Below are positions 53,207 through 63,187 of a DNA stretch of 64,000 bases, piece by piece. The first letter of the stretch is position 1. Every line of letters begins with the position of its first letter. The position numbers and the translations under genes were made by a program. This stretch comes from Rhizorhapis suberifaciens (lineage in GTDB: Bacteria; Pseudomonadota; Alphaproteobacteria; Sphingomonadales; Sphingomonadaceae). The stretch is from NCBI RefSeq assembly GCF_014200045.1, contig NZ_JACHOV010000008.1, positions 1-64,000 of the forward strand, given 5' to 3'. The notes under the pieces are model-generated. The model had not been told where the DNA came from. It did not search any database and worked only from the letters and a program-made list of their open reading frames with translations.

Positions 53207-54556
53207 ATGCGCCCGTTAGCCACCATCATTCTTGCCGCAGGGCAAGGTACGCGCATGAAATCCGCGACGCACAAGGTTCTTCATCCAATTGCGGGCCGAC
53301 CCATGCTGCTCCATCTTCTGGCGAGTGTCGACACTTTGTCGCCGCAGAAGAAAATTGTTGTCGTGGGGGCTGGCCGCGAACAGGTCGAAGCGGTTGTTGC
53401 TGGACGTGACGTGACGCTCGTGGTTCAGGACCAGCAACTTGGCACGGGTCATGCCGTTCAGCAGGCCGAGGCAAGTTTCGACGGTTTTGCGGGGGATGTG
53501 CTCATTCTATATGGCGACGTGCCGCTCGTCCGGCCGGAAACCATGCGGATGATGCTGGAACGGCTGCATGGACCGGATGCACCTGTTGCGGTGGTGCTCG
53601 GCTTTCGCCCCGAGAACCCCGGCGCTTATGGTCGAATCATAAGCGACACCCAGGGCGTCATCGAAAAGATGGTGGAATATAAGGACGCCGATGAGGCGGA
53701 GCGCGCGGTTACCCTGTGTAACAGCGGCCTCATGGCCATTCGCCAAGAGGATATCTTCGCCTTGCTCGCGAGGGTTGGTAACAGCAATGCAGCCGGGGAA
53801 TATTATCTTCCCGACATTGTCATGCTCGCGGCTCATGAAGGCCGCCCCAGCGCCGTCGTGGAAACCGAAAATTGGGAAGTTGCCGGCGTAAACAGCCGCA
53901 TCGAACTGGCGGCGGTAGAGGCTGAATGGCAGAGCCGCCGCCGTATCGAGGCCATGCGCGATGGCGCGACGTTGACTGCGCCCGAAACCATATTCTTCAG
54001 CTATGATACGGTGATAGGTCGCGATGTGCTCATCGAACCCAACGTCGTTTTCGGCCCAGGCGTGACGGTGGAGGACCGAGCCACCATCCATGCCTTTTCG
54101 CATCTGGAAGGCGCGCTTGTGCGCAGCGGAGCCGAGATCGGGCCTTATGCTCGCCTTCGTCCCGGAGCGGAGATTGGCCGGGGGGCGAAGGTCGGCAATT
54201 TCGTCGAGATGAAAAAGGCCGTGCTCGGTCCGGGCGCGAAAGCCAATCACCTGTCCTACATTGGCGATGCCGAGGTCGGCCCGGGAGCCAACATCGGCGC
54301 GGGGACAATCACCTGCAACTATGACGGCTTTCTGAAATACCGCACCCGGATCGGCGCGGGCGCTTTCATCGGTTCGAACAGTTCGTTGGTCGCTCCGGTC
54401 ACGATAGGCGACGGCGCCATTGTCGGCGCTGGCTCTGTCGTGACCAGCGATGTAGAAAGCAACGCCCTCGTTTTGGCCCGTGGGCACCAGTCGGTCAAGC
54501 CGCAATGGGCCGCAAAGTTTCGCGAAAAAATGAGTGCGAAGAAGAAGGCGCAGTAG
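53207..54556 (+). CDS. glmU: Bifunctional GlcNAc-1-phosphate uridyltransferase / acetyltransferase
   Basis: This 449-residue enzyme makes UDP-GlcNAc for peptidoglycan and LPS. The N-terminal pyrophosphorylase half starts LATIILAAGQGTRMKS and has LYGDVPLV and NAAGEYYLPDIV. The C-terminal half is a left-handed beta-helix with hexapeptide repeats (IGPYARLRPGAEIGRGAKVG, KANHLSYIGDAEVG, NIGAGTITCNYDG). Length is normal. glmS follows after 39 bases, so the two steps of the pathway are co-expressed. Confidence 0.96.
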   Translation: MRPLATIILAAGQGTRMKSATHKVLHPIAGRPMLLHLLASVDTLSPQKKIVVVGAGREQVEAVVAGRDVTLVVQDQQLGTGHAVQQAEASFDGFAGDVLILYGDVPLVRPETMRMMLERLHGPDAPVAVVLGFRPENPGAYGRIISDTQGVIEKMVEYKDADEAERAVTLCNSGLMAIRQEDIFALLARVGNSNAAGEYYLPDIVMLAAHEGRPSAVVETENWEVAGVNSRIELAAVEAEWQSRRRIEAMRDGATLTAPETIFFSYDTVIGRDVLIEPNVVFGPGVTVEDRATIHAFSHLEGALVRSGAEIGPYARLRPGAEIGRGAKVGNFVEMKKAVLGPGAKANHLSYIGDAEVGPGANIGAGTITCNYDGFLKYRTRIGAGAFIGSNSSLVAPVTIGDGAIVGAGSVVTSDVESNALVLARGHQSVKPQWAAKFREKMSAKKKAQ

Positions 54557-54595
54557 CGTCTCGACTGCGTTCAGCACCAAAAGTTAGGGCAATCT

Positions 54596-56419
54596 ATGTG
54601 TGGCATTATCGGTATTTTGGGCAAGGGCGATGTAGCGGACCGGCTGGTGGAGGGCCTTCGCCGCCTGGAATATCGCGGTTATGATTCCTCCGGGATCTGC
54701 ACGGTTCACGATGGGATACTCGACCGCCGCCGCGCGGAAGGAAAGCTCAATAACCTTGCTGCAAAACTGATCCAGGAGCCCCTGCCAGGCCGTAGCGGTA
54801 TCGCCCATACGCGCTGGGCCACTCATGGCGCCCCTACAGAAGACAACGCCCATCCCCATGTTGTTGGCGACGCAACCCTGGTTCACAACGGCATCATCGA
54901 AAACTTCAAACCTCTGCGCGATGAACTGGTGGATGAAGGTCGCCGCTTCACCAGCCAGACCGACACCGAGGTCGTGGGTCACTTGCTGGCGCGAGAAATC
55001 GAGCGGGGAGCCGATCCGCGTCAGGCAGTCGCAGCCGTCCTGCCCCGACTGCAGGGAGCCTTTGCGCTGGCCATCATGTTTCGCCAGCATCCCGACCTTT
55101 TGATCGGCGCCCGTTTGGGTGCGCCCCTGGTGGTGGGCTATGGCGATGGTGAAAACTATCTGGGCTCGGACGCACTGGCTCTTGCGCCGCTTACCCAGAA
55201 AATCGCATATCTGGAAGAAGGCGATTGGGCAGTCCTGAGCCGCGACACCGTTGAAATCTTCGACCGGCACAACATGCCGGTCGACCGGCCGGTCACCAGC
55301 TCAGGCATCTCCGGCGCCATGATAGACAAGGGCAACCACCGCCATTTCATGCAGAAGGAGATTTTTGAGCAGCCTGTCGTCGTCGCACAGACCCTGCAAA
55401 GCTATCTTCGGCCGCTGGAGAACAAGGTGGCGCTGCCCGATATGGATTTCGAACTGGGCGGCATAAAGCGGGTTACGATCGTTGCCTGCGGGACCAGCTA
55501 TTATGCCGGGCTCGTCGCCAAATACTGGTTCGAGAAATTCGCCAGGATCCCCGTCGATATCGACGTTGCCAGCGAGTTCCGCTACCGCGACCCCGTGCTT
55601 GAGCCGGGCGGTCTGGCTTTGTTCATCTCGCAATCGGGAGAGACCGCGGACACGCTGGCGGCCCTGCGCCATGCACGTGCCGAGAAGCAGATCATCGCCG
55701 TCGTCGTCAATGTGCCGACGAGTTCAATGGCGCGCGAGGCCGATCTTCTCCTTCCGACTCATGCGGGCCCGGAAATCGGGGTAGCCTCGACCAAGGCCTT
55801 TACTTGCCAGCTCGCGGTGCTGGCGGCGCTTGCCGCAAATCTCGCCCGCGCCAATGGGCGTTTGTCGGCTGAAGAGGAAGCGGAGATTGTCGAGCATTTG
55901 ACCGAAGCGCCGGCGGCCATGAACCAGGCGCTTTTGCACGACGGCGACATAGAAGCCATGGCCCACCTGATCGCCCCGGCTCGGGACGTGCTTTATCTTG
56001 GCCGCGGGCCCGATTATCCCATGGCGTTGGAAGGCGCGCTGAAGCTAAAGGAAATCAGCTACATCCATGCCGAAGGCTATGCGGCGGGCGAAATGAAACA
56101 TGGCCCCATAGCCCTGATCGATGATGCCGTACCCGTCATTGTCATCGCCCCTTCAGGCCCTCTGTTTGAAAAAACGGCATCGAACATGCACGAGGTTCAG
56201 GCACGCGGAGGTAAGGTGGTGCTCATATCCGATGCCGAAGGACTGGCCCAAGCGGGCGAAGGCTGCCTGGCCACCATCGAAATGCCGAGCGTTCACCCTC
56301 TAATAGCGCCGTTGGTTTATGCCGTGCCGGTCCAACTCCTCGCCTACCACGTCGCCGTTGCCAAAGGCACTGACGTTGACCAGCCAAGGAATCTCGCGAA
56401 GTCTGTAACCGTGGAATAA
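54596..56419 (+). CDS. glmS: Glutamine-fructose-6-phosphate transaminase
   Basis: This 607-residue enzyme makes glucosamine 6-phosphate from fructose 6-phosphate and glutamine. Cys2 at the start (MCGIIGI) is the N-terminal nucleophile of the glutaminase domain. Two SIS sugar-isomerase domains follow (VACGTSYYAGLVAKYWFE, FISQSGETADTLAAL, GRGPDYPMALEGALKLKEIS) and the C-terminus ends NLAKSVTVE. It is directly downstream of glmU. Confidence 0.97.
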   Translation: MCGIIGILGKGDVADRLVEGLRRLEYRGYDSSGICTVHDGILDRRRAEGKLNNLAAKLIQEPLPGRSGIAHTRWATHGAPTEDNAHPHVVGDATLVHNGIIENFKPLRDELVDEGRRFTSQTDTEVVGHLLAREIERGADPRQAVAAVLPRLQGAFALAIMFRQHPDLLIGARLGAPLVVGYGDGENYLGSDALALAPLTQKIAYLEEGDWAVLSRDTVEIFDRHNMPVDRPVTSSGISGAMIDKGNHRHFMQKEIFEQPVVVAQTLQSYLRPLENKVALPDMDFELGGIKRVTIVACGTSYYAGLVAKYWFEKFARIPVDIDVASEFRYRDPVLEPGGLALFISQSGETADTLAALRHARAEKQIIAVVVNVPTSSMAREADLLLPTHAGPEIGVASTKAFTCQLAVLAALAANLARANGRLSAEEEAEIVEHLTEAPAAMNQALLHDGDIEAMAHLIAPARDVLYLGRGPDYPMALEGALKLKEISYIHAEGYAAGEMKHGPIALIDDAVPVIVIAPSGPLFEKTASNMHEVQARGGKVVLISDAEGLAQAGEGCLATIEMPSVHPLIAPLVYAVPVQLLAYHVAVAKGTDVDQPRNLAKSVTVE

Positions 56420-56541
56420 CAAGTGATTGGCTACAGCCTTGTTGTTTCACGAATGTGGGAACCCGATGCCATGCGGGGAAGCACGACGATCCGGGAAGGA
56501 AAGCTCACCCAAGATCTACTGATCGAGGGGGCGTTCAGTCC

Positions 56542-57423
56542 CTATCCCCCTACCCAAGCGCTTCGCGCAATCCCTTGGGCATAAAGTAGAACGCTGAGAT
56601 CCCCATGGTTGATTTCGGCGTCAGCGGCCTCGCGCGCCTTTTGCTTGGCGTGATAGGCCACGCCAAGAGAGGCGGCCTGCATCATCAATATGTCGTTTGC
56701 GCCATCACCCACGGCCATGGTGAGTTCGCTAGGAATGTGGTGCTGGGCGGCGGCCTGTTCCAGCTCTGCGCGCTTGGTCATGGCGTCGACGATGGGCAAC
56801 CGCACCGTGCCGGCTAGGGCCGCGCCTTCGACATCAAGGATATTGGCCACGACGCGGCCAAAGCCGATCTCTTCGCCGACGGGCTCAGCAAAGCGCGTAA
56901 ATCCTCCAGACACCAGGACCGTCTTCGCCCCACGCGCCATCATCGTCTGTACCAGCTGCTTGGCGCCGGGCATGATCTTCACGCGCTCAATGCGACAAAC
57001 GTCGATCGTCTTCTCCTCCAGGCCCTTGAGCAGCGCCACGCGGCTGCGTAGCGCCTCTGCAAAGTCCAACTCCCCCCGCATCGCGCGTTCGGTGACGTCG
57101 GCGATCTGCTCCTTGATGCCCGCATAATCGGCAAGCTCGTCGATGCACTCCACGGTGATCATCGTGGAGTCCATGTCGGCGACCAGCAGCTTCTTTTCGC
57201 GGGTTGCCACAGGCTGGACAATCACGTCGATTGCGCCATCCATGGCTTGCAGCGTCTGGCGGGCAGCTTCGGGATTTTGGGCAAAAAGGATGTCGGCGGC
57301 CTTGCCCGCATCAAGATCGACAGTATCGCTTGGCGCGCACCCCGCCTGCGCCAGACGATCGCGCGCTTGCGTAATATCCCCCTGACGCAAAACGCCGCTT
57401 GCCACTATGGTCGCAACGAACAT
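56542..57423 (-). CDS. serB: Phosphoserine phosphatase
   Basis: This 293-residue HAD enzyme completes serine biosynthesis. The nucleophile is Asp83 in [10 protein letters not shown], with the acid/base Asp85. [14 protein letters not shown] and [12 protein letters not shown] complete the motif set. The N-terminal 75 residues are an ACT-like region. Its ATG (57421-57423) overlaps the miaA start head to head and no ribosome site is visible, so translation may be leaderless. Convergent with glmS, with 122 bases between. Confidence 0.93.
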   Translation of the reverse strand: MFVATIVASGVLRQGDITQARDRLAQAGCAPSDTVDLDAGKAADILFAQNPEAARQTLQAMDGAIDVIVQPVATREKKLLVADMDSTMITVECIDELADYAGIKEQIADVTERAMRGELDFAEALRSRVALLKGLEEKTIDVCRIERVKIMPGAKQLVQTMMARGAKTVLVSGGFTRFAEPVGEEIGFGRVVANILDVEGAALAGTVRLPIVDAMTKRAELEQAAAQHHIPSELTMAVGDGANDILMMQAASLGVAYHAKQKAREAADAEINHGDLSVLLYAQGIARSAWVGG

Positions 57424-58381
57424 GACTATTTCGCAATTCCCTTCAGGCCAGAATCATGGCCCCGATGGCCGACCGGCTGTCGCGCTTATTGCCGGACCTA
57501 CGGCCAGCGGCAAGAGCGCTCTGGCGCTGGCGCTGGCCGGGCGGCAGGACGCTGTGATCATCAACGCCGACGCCAGCCAGGTTTATGCCGACCTCACCGT
57601 CCTTTCGGCGCGGCCGTCAGCTGAAGAAATGGCGAGCGCCCAGCACCGGCTATACGGCTATATCGACGGCAGCGAGGCCTGTACGGCTGCCCGCTGGGCG
57701 GAAGATGCCAAACGCGAAATTGCGGTAGCGCATGAGCAGGGCAAGCTGCCCGTGCTCGTCGGCGGAACGGGACTTTACATCCGGACCCTGCTGGATGGGA
57801 TTGCGCCAGTGCCCGAGATTGACCCTTCTATTCGTGCGGAGGTCCGTTCGCTTGCCGCTGGTCAGGGCTATTCCGCCTTGCAAGAGGAAGACCCCCAAAG
57901 CGCTGCCCGGCTTGCTCCCGGCGACACAAACAGGATTGCCCGGGCCCTGGAGGTGATAAGATCGACTGGTCGGACGCTTGGCTGGTGGCACCGGCATATG
58001 GAAGGCGGCATAGCCGAAAGCATAGCGCTGCGCCCCATTTTGTTGTTGCCGCCCAGAAATTGGCTGCTTGATCGTTGCGACCGGCGTTTTGAATTAATGC
58101 TCGAACAAGGAGCTGTCGAGGAAGTGCAGCAGTTATTGGCGCGGGAGTTGGCGCCGGACCTTCCGGTCATGCGCGCCATAGGCGTCCGCGAGATCGCGGC
58201 GTGGCTTGGAAACCAAATGGGCCGGGAACAGATGATCGAGCGCGGCCAGATCGCTACCCGCCAATATGCCAAACGGCAATATACATGGTTTTCGCATCAG
58301 CCTCCCAGTACTTGGCCCCGGCGGGACACAGCGATTGATGACAAAATTATGCCATATATTGTAAGAAAGTTACAACATTAG
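57422..58381 (+). CDS. miaA: tRNA dimethylallyltransferase
   Basis: This 319-residue enzyme adds the isopentenyl group to A37 of tRNAs. The P-loop is GPTASGKS at residues 25-32, with the usual [20 protein letters not shown] and [15 protein letters not shown] prefer the ATG at 57422, one base past the serB start in the opposite direction; an in-frame ATG at 57407 would add five codons. No clear ribosome site precedes either one. The last 60 residues include a helical tRNA-binding segment. ilvB follows downstream after 90 bases. Confidence 0.93.
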   Translation: MTISQFPSGQNHGPDGRPAVALIAGPTASGKSALALALAGRQDAVIINADASQVYADLTVLSARPSAEEMASAQHRLYGYIDGSEACTAARWAEDAKREIAVAHEQGKLPVLVGGTGLYIRTLLDGIAPVPEIDPSIRAEVRSLAAGQGYSALQEEDPQSAARLAPGDTNRIARALEVIRSTGRTLGWWHRHMEGGIAESIALRPILLLPPRNWLLDRCDRRFELMLEQGAVEEVQQLLARELAPDLPVMRAIGVREIAAWLGNQMGREQMIERGQIATRQYAKRQYTWFSHQPPSTWPRRDTAIDDKIMPYIVRKLQH

Positions 58382-58409
58382 GTGTTGACAAGGCATTTTC
58401 TTATAAATA

Positions 58410-58455
58410 GACGCGACCACCTTGCCTTTCCGGCTGCACTGCAGCAAGGCGCGTC
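58410..58455 (+). promoter_or_regulatory. Hairpin in the ilvB 5' region
   Basis: GACGCG (58410-58415) and CCTTGC (58420-58425) pair with GCAAGG (58444-58449) and CGCGTC (58450-58455), with a 4-base bulge. A short TTT follows. It ends 16 bases before the GTG start and 8 before the GGAG ribosome site. It could be an attenuator-like stem or a 5' UTR structure. No leader peptide with branched-chain codons is evident here. Confidence 0.4.
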
Positions 58456-58471
58456 TTTGTGAAGGAGATTA

Positions 58472-60220
58472 GTGGTGGTTGAGCGTAGCGGCGCTGACAT
58501 TTTGGTCCATGCGCTGGCCGATCTGGGTGTAGATACCGTCTTCGGTTATCCGGGCGGCGCGGTGCTGCCCATTTACGACGCCCTCTATAATCATCCGACG
58601 ATCAAGCACATCCTTGTGCGCCATGAACAGGCGGCGACCCATGCCGCGGAGGGCTATGCCCGCTCCACGGGAAAGCCGGGGGTCGTGCTCGTCACCAGCG
58701 GCCCTGGCGCAACCAACGCGATTACCGGCATCACCGACGCGTTGATGGATTCGATCCCTATGGTCGTCATCACCGGCCAGGTCGCAACGCACCTCATTGG
58801 CACCGATGCCTTTCAGGAAGCCGATACCATCGGCCTGACGCGCCACTGCACCAAGCATAATTATCTGGTGAAGGACCCGGGAAAGCTGGGCCATGTCATT
58901 CATGAAGCTTTTCATATCGCCACATCTGGCCGTCCGGGCCCGGTCGTCATCGATATTCCCAAAGACGTGCAAGTCGCGACCGCCGAATATCAGCATCCGG
59001 GCGAAATCGCCCATGTCAGCTATCGCCCGCAGGTGAAGGCCCCTGCCGCCGACATCGACAGAGCGGTTGCCATGCTCGCGGCGGCCGAACGGCCGATCCT
59101 TTATACAGGCGGCGGCGTCATCAACAGCGGCCCTGAGGCGAGCAAGTTGCTCCGCGAATTGGCCGAACTCACCGGCGCGCCCGTCACCAGCACGTTGATG
59201 GGGTTGGGCGCATTCCCCGCCTCCTCACCGCAATGGCTGGGCATGCTGGGCATGCACGGCACCTATGAAGCCAATATGGCGATGAACCGGGCAGATTTGA
59301 TCCTGTCGCTGGGCGCTCGTTTCGACGATCGCGTTACCGGGCGTCTCGACGCCTTTTCGCCGCACAGCAAAAAGATCCACGTCGATATCGACCGAAGCTC
59401 GGTCAACAAGAATATCGTCGTCGACTTGCCTGTGATCGGCGATGTCGGCAGCGTCATGGCGGACATGATTGCCCTATGGAAGGCTAACGGCCACCAGAAG
59501 GCGGACCAGACCGAATGGTGGAGCCGCGTTGACGGCTGGCGCGCTCGGCGCTCGCTTGATTATCGCGAAACCGGCGAAGAGATCATGCCTCAACGGGCCA
59601 TCGCCGCACTTTTTGAAGCAACCAAGGGAAAGAACCCGATCATCACGACGGAGGTTGGCCAGCACCAGATGTGGGCCGCGCAGCATTTCCACTTCGACGA
59701 TCCCAACAAATGGCTGACAAGCGGCGGCCTTGGCACCATGGGTTATGGCCTGCCCGCAGCGATTGGCGCGCAACTCGGCAACCCGGATGCGCTGGTCGTG
59801 GATATTGCGGGCGACGCATCGATTCAGATGAACATCCAGGAACTCGGCACCGCGATCCAATATCGCTTGCCGGTCAAGATCTTCATTCTCAACAACGAAT
59901 ATATGGGCATGGTTCGCCAGTGGCAGGAACTGACCTATGAAAGCCGCTATTCGGAAAGCTATTCCGACAGCCTGCCCGACTTTGTGAAGCTTGCCGAAGC
60001 CTATGGCTGGACGGGCATCCGGATCGAAGGCCCGCAGGAATTGGAAGCGGGGATCAAACAGATGATTGAGACAAAGGGTCCCGTGCTGGTGGATTGCCAC
60101 GTCGCCAAGCTGTCGAACTGTTTCCCGATGATCCCGTCGGGCGCGGCTCATACCGACATGATCCTGGCGGATTCAGACGTCGCCGGCACCATGGACGATG
60201 AGGCGAAGGCACTCGTATGA
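58472..60220 (+). CDS. ilvB: Acetolactate synthase, large subunit
   Basis: This 582-residue thiamine-diphosphate enzyme condenses pyruvate (or pyruvate plus 2-oxobutyrate) in Val, Leu and Ile biosynthesis. The catalytic Glu51 lies in VRHEQAATHAAEGYARS. The thiamine-binding block reads VVDIAGDASIQMNIQELGTA with ILNNEYMGMVRQW. The FAD-binding centre has SLGARFDDRVTGR. GTG start with GGAG upstream. Its stop overlaps the next gene by ATGA, so the 107-residue protein and ilvN are probably translated from the same mRNA. Confidence 0.96.
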   Translation: MVVERSGADILVHALADLGVDTVFGYPGGAVLPIYDALYNHPTIKHILVRHEQAATHAAEGYARSTGKPGVVLVTSGPGATNAITGITDALMDSIPMVVITGQVATHLIGTDAFQEADTIGLTRHCTKHNYLVKDPGKLGHVIHEAFHIATSGRPGPVVIDIPKDVQVATAEYQHPGEIAHVSYRPQVKAPAADIDRAVAMLAAAERPILYTGGGVINSGPEASKLLRELAELTGAPVTSTLMGLGAFPASSPQWLGMLGMHGTYEANMAMNRADLILSLGARFDDRVTGRLDAFSPHSKKIHVDIDRSSVNKNIVVDLPVIGDVGSVMADMIALWKANGHQKADQTEWWSRVDGWRARRSLDYRETGEEIMPQRAIAALFEATKGKNPIITTEVGQHQMWAAQHFHFDDPNKWLTSGGLGTMGYGLPAAIGAQLGNPDALVVDIAGDASIQMNIQELGTAIQYRLPVKIFILNNEYMGMVRQWQELTYESRYSESYSDSLPDFVKLAEAYGWTGIRIEGPQELEAGIKQMIETKGPVLVDCHVAKLSNCFPMIPSGAAHTDMILADSDVAGTMDDEAKALV

Positions 60221-60540
60221 CGCAGCACCTGCGGCTCCGCCTTCATGTGACAGAGCCTTGGGATTTCGAACGCACGAACGGGACAAGCGAACTTACCGGA
60301 TGGACGATCGACTATGCCGATGAGGAAAATGAGGAATGGGAAGTGACCCTGGACCATCCGATCGAATTTCATGACAAACATATCCGGACTCTCCTTTTGG
60401 GCCCGCGCTATGTCGGAGAGCATCTTCGTCGAATTTTCGATGCCGTGGTGGGCTTCCCCGTACGCGTGGCCCATCGCCAGGACGGCGACTGGCATTATGC
60501 CATGACCGCCATGCTGTCCCTGCCCCGCGAGGAAGATTGA
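60217..60540 (+). CDS. Conserved protein of unknown function within the ilv operon
   Basis: This 107-residue protein starts inside the ilvB stop (ATGA overlap) and its stop is immediately followed by the ilvN ATG. It has LRLRLHVTEPWDFERTNGT, LTGWTIDYADEENEEWEVTL and LLLGPRYVGEHLRRIFDAVV. No known catalytic motif, signal peptide or membrane helix is visible. The tight coupling on both sides argues that it works with, or is regulated like, the acetolactate synthase subunits. A function should not be assigned. Confidence 0.78.
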   Translation: MTQHLRLRLHVTEPWDFERTNGTSELTGWTIDYADEENEEWEVTLDHPIEFHDKHIRTLLLGPRYVGEHLRRIFDAVVGFPVRVAHRQDGDWHYAMTAMLSLPREED

Positions 60541-61056
60541 ATGCACATCAAGGAAGAACTGAGCGAGCGCCACGTCTTGACGCTGACGGTCGCGAACGAG
60601 GCTGGCATATTGGCGCGGATCGCCGGCATGTTCACGGCGCGTGGCTATAATATCGAAAGCCTTACGGTCGCTGACATTACCGAAGATCACAAGATCAGCC
60701 GTATCACCGTCGTCACCAACGGCCCGCCGCGCGTCATCGACCAGATCATTGCGCAGCTTGATCGACTGGTGCCTGTTCACAAGGTGACCGACCTTACCGA
60801 AAACGGCCCTTATGTGGAGCGGGAATTGGCCCTTGTGAAGGTGGCCGGCGCGGGCGATCAGCGGATCGAGGCATTGCGCCTGGCGGACGTGTACCGCGCA
60901 CGCGTTGTGGACGCGACCATCGAAAGCTTCATCTTTGAAATTACCGGCGGATCGGAGAAGGTAGACACCTTCGTAAACCTGATGCGCCATGTGGGCCTTG
61001 TCGAAGTGGCCCGCACCGGCATTGTCGGTATTACACGCGGCAAGGAAGCCGCCTGA
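60541..61056 (+). CDS. ilvN: Acetolactate synthase, small regulatory subunit
   Basis: This 171-residue regulatory subunit starts directly after the previous stop. The N-terminal ACT domain (HVLTLTVANEAGILARIAGM, YNIESLTVADITEDHKISRI) binds valine for feedback inhibition in known members. The C-terminal half has RELALVKVAGAGDQRIEALR and ARVVDATIESFIFEITG. It assembles with the ilvB subunit. Confidence 0.95.
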   Translation: MHIKEELSERHVLTLTVANEAGILARIAGMFTARGYNIESLTVADITEDHKISRITVVTNGPPRVIDQIIAQLDRLVPVHKVTDLTENGPYVERELALVKVAGAGDQRIEALRLADVYRARVVDATIESFIFEITGGSEKVDTFVNLMRHVGLVEVARTGIVGITRGKEAA

Positions 61057-61096
61057 CACCATCTAAGTTCGGCCATGCCGGGCTAAGATTTCGTAT

Positions 61097-61117
61097 CCTC
61101 CCCCTGTAGCGGGGAGG
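61097..61117 (+). repeat. GC-rich hairpin between ilvN and ilvC
   Basis: CCTCCCC (61097-61103) and GGGGAGG (61111-61117) form a 7-bp stem with a 7-base loop in the 94-base gap. No T-run follows. It may be an mRNA-processing or stabilising stem in a polycistronic message, or a member of a dispersed CCTCCCC-type repeat. Confidence 0.45.
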
Positions 61118-61126
61118 GATGGGTAG

Positions 61127-62170
<1,044 letters not shown>

Positions 62171-62180
62171 TCTTTCCATG

Positions 62181-62216
62181 ACCGAAACAGAGATCGAAAC
62201 CTGTCGTTTCGGTTTT
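62181..62216 (+). terminator. Terminator-like hairpin after ilvC
   Basis: ACCGAAAC (62181-62188) pairs with GTTTCGGT (62206-62213) over an 17-base loop that itself has a short internal pairing, followed by a T-run to 62216. It is a weak intrinsic terminator between ilvC and yceI. Confidence 0.55.
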
Positions 62217-62285
62217 GGCACTGGAAGATTTCGGGGGCGTCGCATACAAATGCGGCGCCCTAATCATATAAGAGGAATCCTTCCC

Positions 62286-62903
62286 ATGCGCAAAATTTTC
62301 GCAACCTCGGCATTGGCTTTGACTACGCTGGCGCTTGGCCCTGTCGTTGCGCAGGACGCCCCGAGCCTTCCAGGCGCGCCCGATCCCGCCCGCGTGCAGT
62401 TTGGGACCTATGCCGTTGATCCCGCCCACACACAGGTTGCGTTCACGGTGAATCATTTGGGTTTCAGCAACTATGTCGGCCTGTTTGGAACGCCTAAGGG
62501 TTCGCTGACCATCGATCCCAAGCAGCCAGAAAAGGCCAGCCTTTCCATCGAAATACCCATGGATGAGGTCCGCACCAGCTCGACCGATCTCGACAAGCAT
62601 TTAAAAACGCCGGATTTCCTCGATACCGCCAAATTTCCAACAGCGAAATTTGTTTCGACCAGCGTCACAGTGGATGGCACGACGGCGGACATTGCCGGTA
62701 ACCTGACCCTGCATGGCGTCACGAAACCGGTCATGATCGAAGCGCAGTTTGTTGGCGCCGGTCCCCACCCTATGAATAAGAAGCTGAATATCGGTTTTTC
62801 TGGCACCACAACGATAAAGCGCAGCGATTTTGGCATCACCAAATTTATTCCGCTTGTTTCGGACGAGGTGAAGCTGGCGATTACGGTAGCATTTGAGAAA
62901 TGA
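62286..62903 (+). CDS. yceI: YceI family periplasmic protein
   Basis: This 205-residue secreted lipocalin-like protein starts at the ATG at 62286 after GAGGAA. A signal peptide ends near VVAQDA (about residue 22). The YceI domain reads YAVDPAHTQVAFTVNHLGFS, then KASLSIEIPMDEVRTSS and the DFGITKFIPLVSDEVKL ending. The family binds isoprenoid-like molecules in the periplasm; the physiological role is poorly defined. A hairpin follows the gene. Confidence 0.9.
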   Translation: MRKIFATSALALTTLALGPVVAQDAPSLPGAPDPARVQFGTYAVDPAHTQVAFTVNHLGFSNYVGLFGTPKGSLTIDPKQPEKASLSIEIPMDEVRTSSTDLDKHLKTPDFLDTAKFPTAKFVSTSVTVDGTTADIAGNLTLHGVTKPVMIEAQFVGAGPHPMNKKLNIGFSGTTTIKRSDFGITKFIPLVSDEVKLAITVAFEK

Positions 62904-62914
62904 AAAATTGGATT

Positions 62915-62938
62915 GGTCAGGCGGGAAACCGCCTGGCC
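62915..62938 (+). terminator. Hairpin after yceI
   Basis: GGTCAGGCGG (62915-62924) pairs with CCGCCTGGCC (62929-62938) around a GAAA loop, with one G-T pair. Only TT follows, so it is a structured but weak terminator. Confidence 0.55.
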
Positions 62939-62996
62939 TTCCACTTCAATAAAAAGAATGGACTTTCTTCCTGAAATAAGCCTAAGGAGCTGCACC

Positions 62997-63050
62997 ATGT
63001 CGAACGCTGCGGCTCCGATCTTCCTTCTGCTACGACTTACACGCCCTTAG
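62997..63050 (+). CDS. leuA leader peptide (leucine attenuation)
   Basis: This 17-residue peptide, MSNAAAPIFLLLRLTRP, has AAGGAG about 7 bases before its ATG and ends in TAG. Four of its 17 residues are leucine, three in a row with the rare CTA codon among them. It stands 137 bases before leuA. Its short length, the run of Leu codons, the ribosome site and the pairing segments just after it are the standard layout of leucine-operon attenuation, known in proteobacteria. The peptide is too short for routine ORF calling. Leucine supply would decide ribosome speed through the Leu run. Confidence 0.8.
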   Translation: MSNAAAPIFLLLRLTRP

Positions 63051-63164
63051 GCGTGCCGATGGTGCTGCAAGTCTTGCCTTGCCCAGCCCACACAGCCTAA
63101 GGGCCAATCAGCTTCCAGATTGAAACAGCAGCCGGCGCCGCCCAGATATTGCGAGCGTTTGGCC
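63044..63164 (+). promoter_or_regulatory. Candidate leuA attenuator structures
   Basis: CCCTTAGGC (63044-63052) overlaps the leader stop codon and is perfectly complementary to GCCTAAGGG (63095-63103). GGCCAA (63102-63107) can pair with TTGGCC (63159-63164), followed by TTT. The shared bases 63102-63103 make the two stems mutually exclusive, as required for a leader-controlled switch. The exact pausing and terminator stems were not folded computationally. Confidence 0.55.
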
Positions 63165-63187
63165 TTTGAAGAGAAGTCGACCAAGAC

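Noticed and set aside
53507-54580. 357-codon minus-strand frame opposite glmU
   Set aside because: The hexapeptide-repeat protein on the plus strand explains the region; the antisense frame has no independent support.
54557-54595. glmS-type ribozyme or riboswitch before glmS
   Set aside because: The gap after glmU is only 39 bases, too short, and such ribozymes are typical of Gram-positive bacteria.
58385-58408. TTGACA followed by TATAAA as an ilvB promoter
   Set aside because: The spacing is only 11 bases, too short for a standard sigma-70 promoter.
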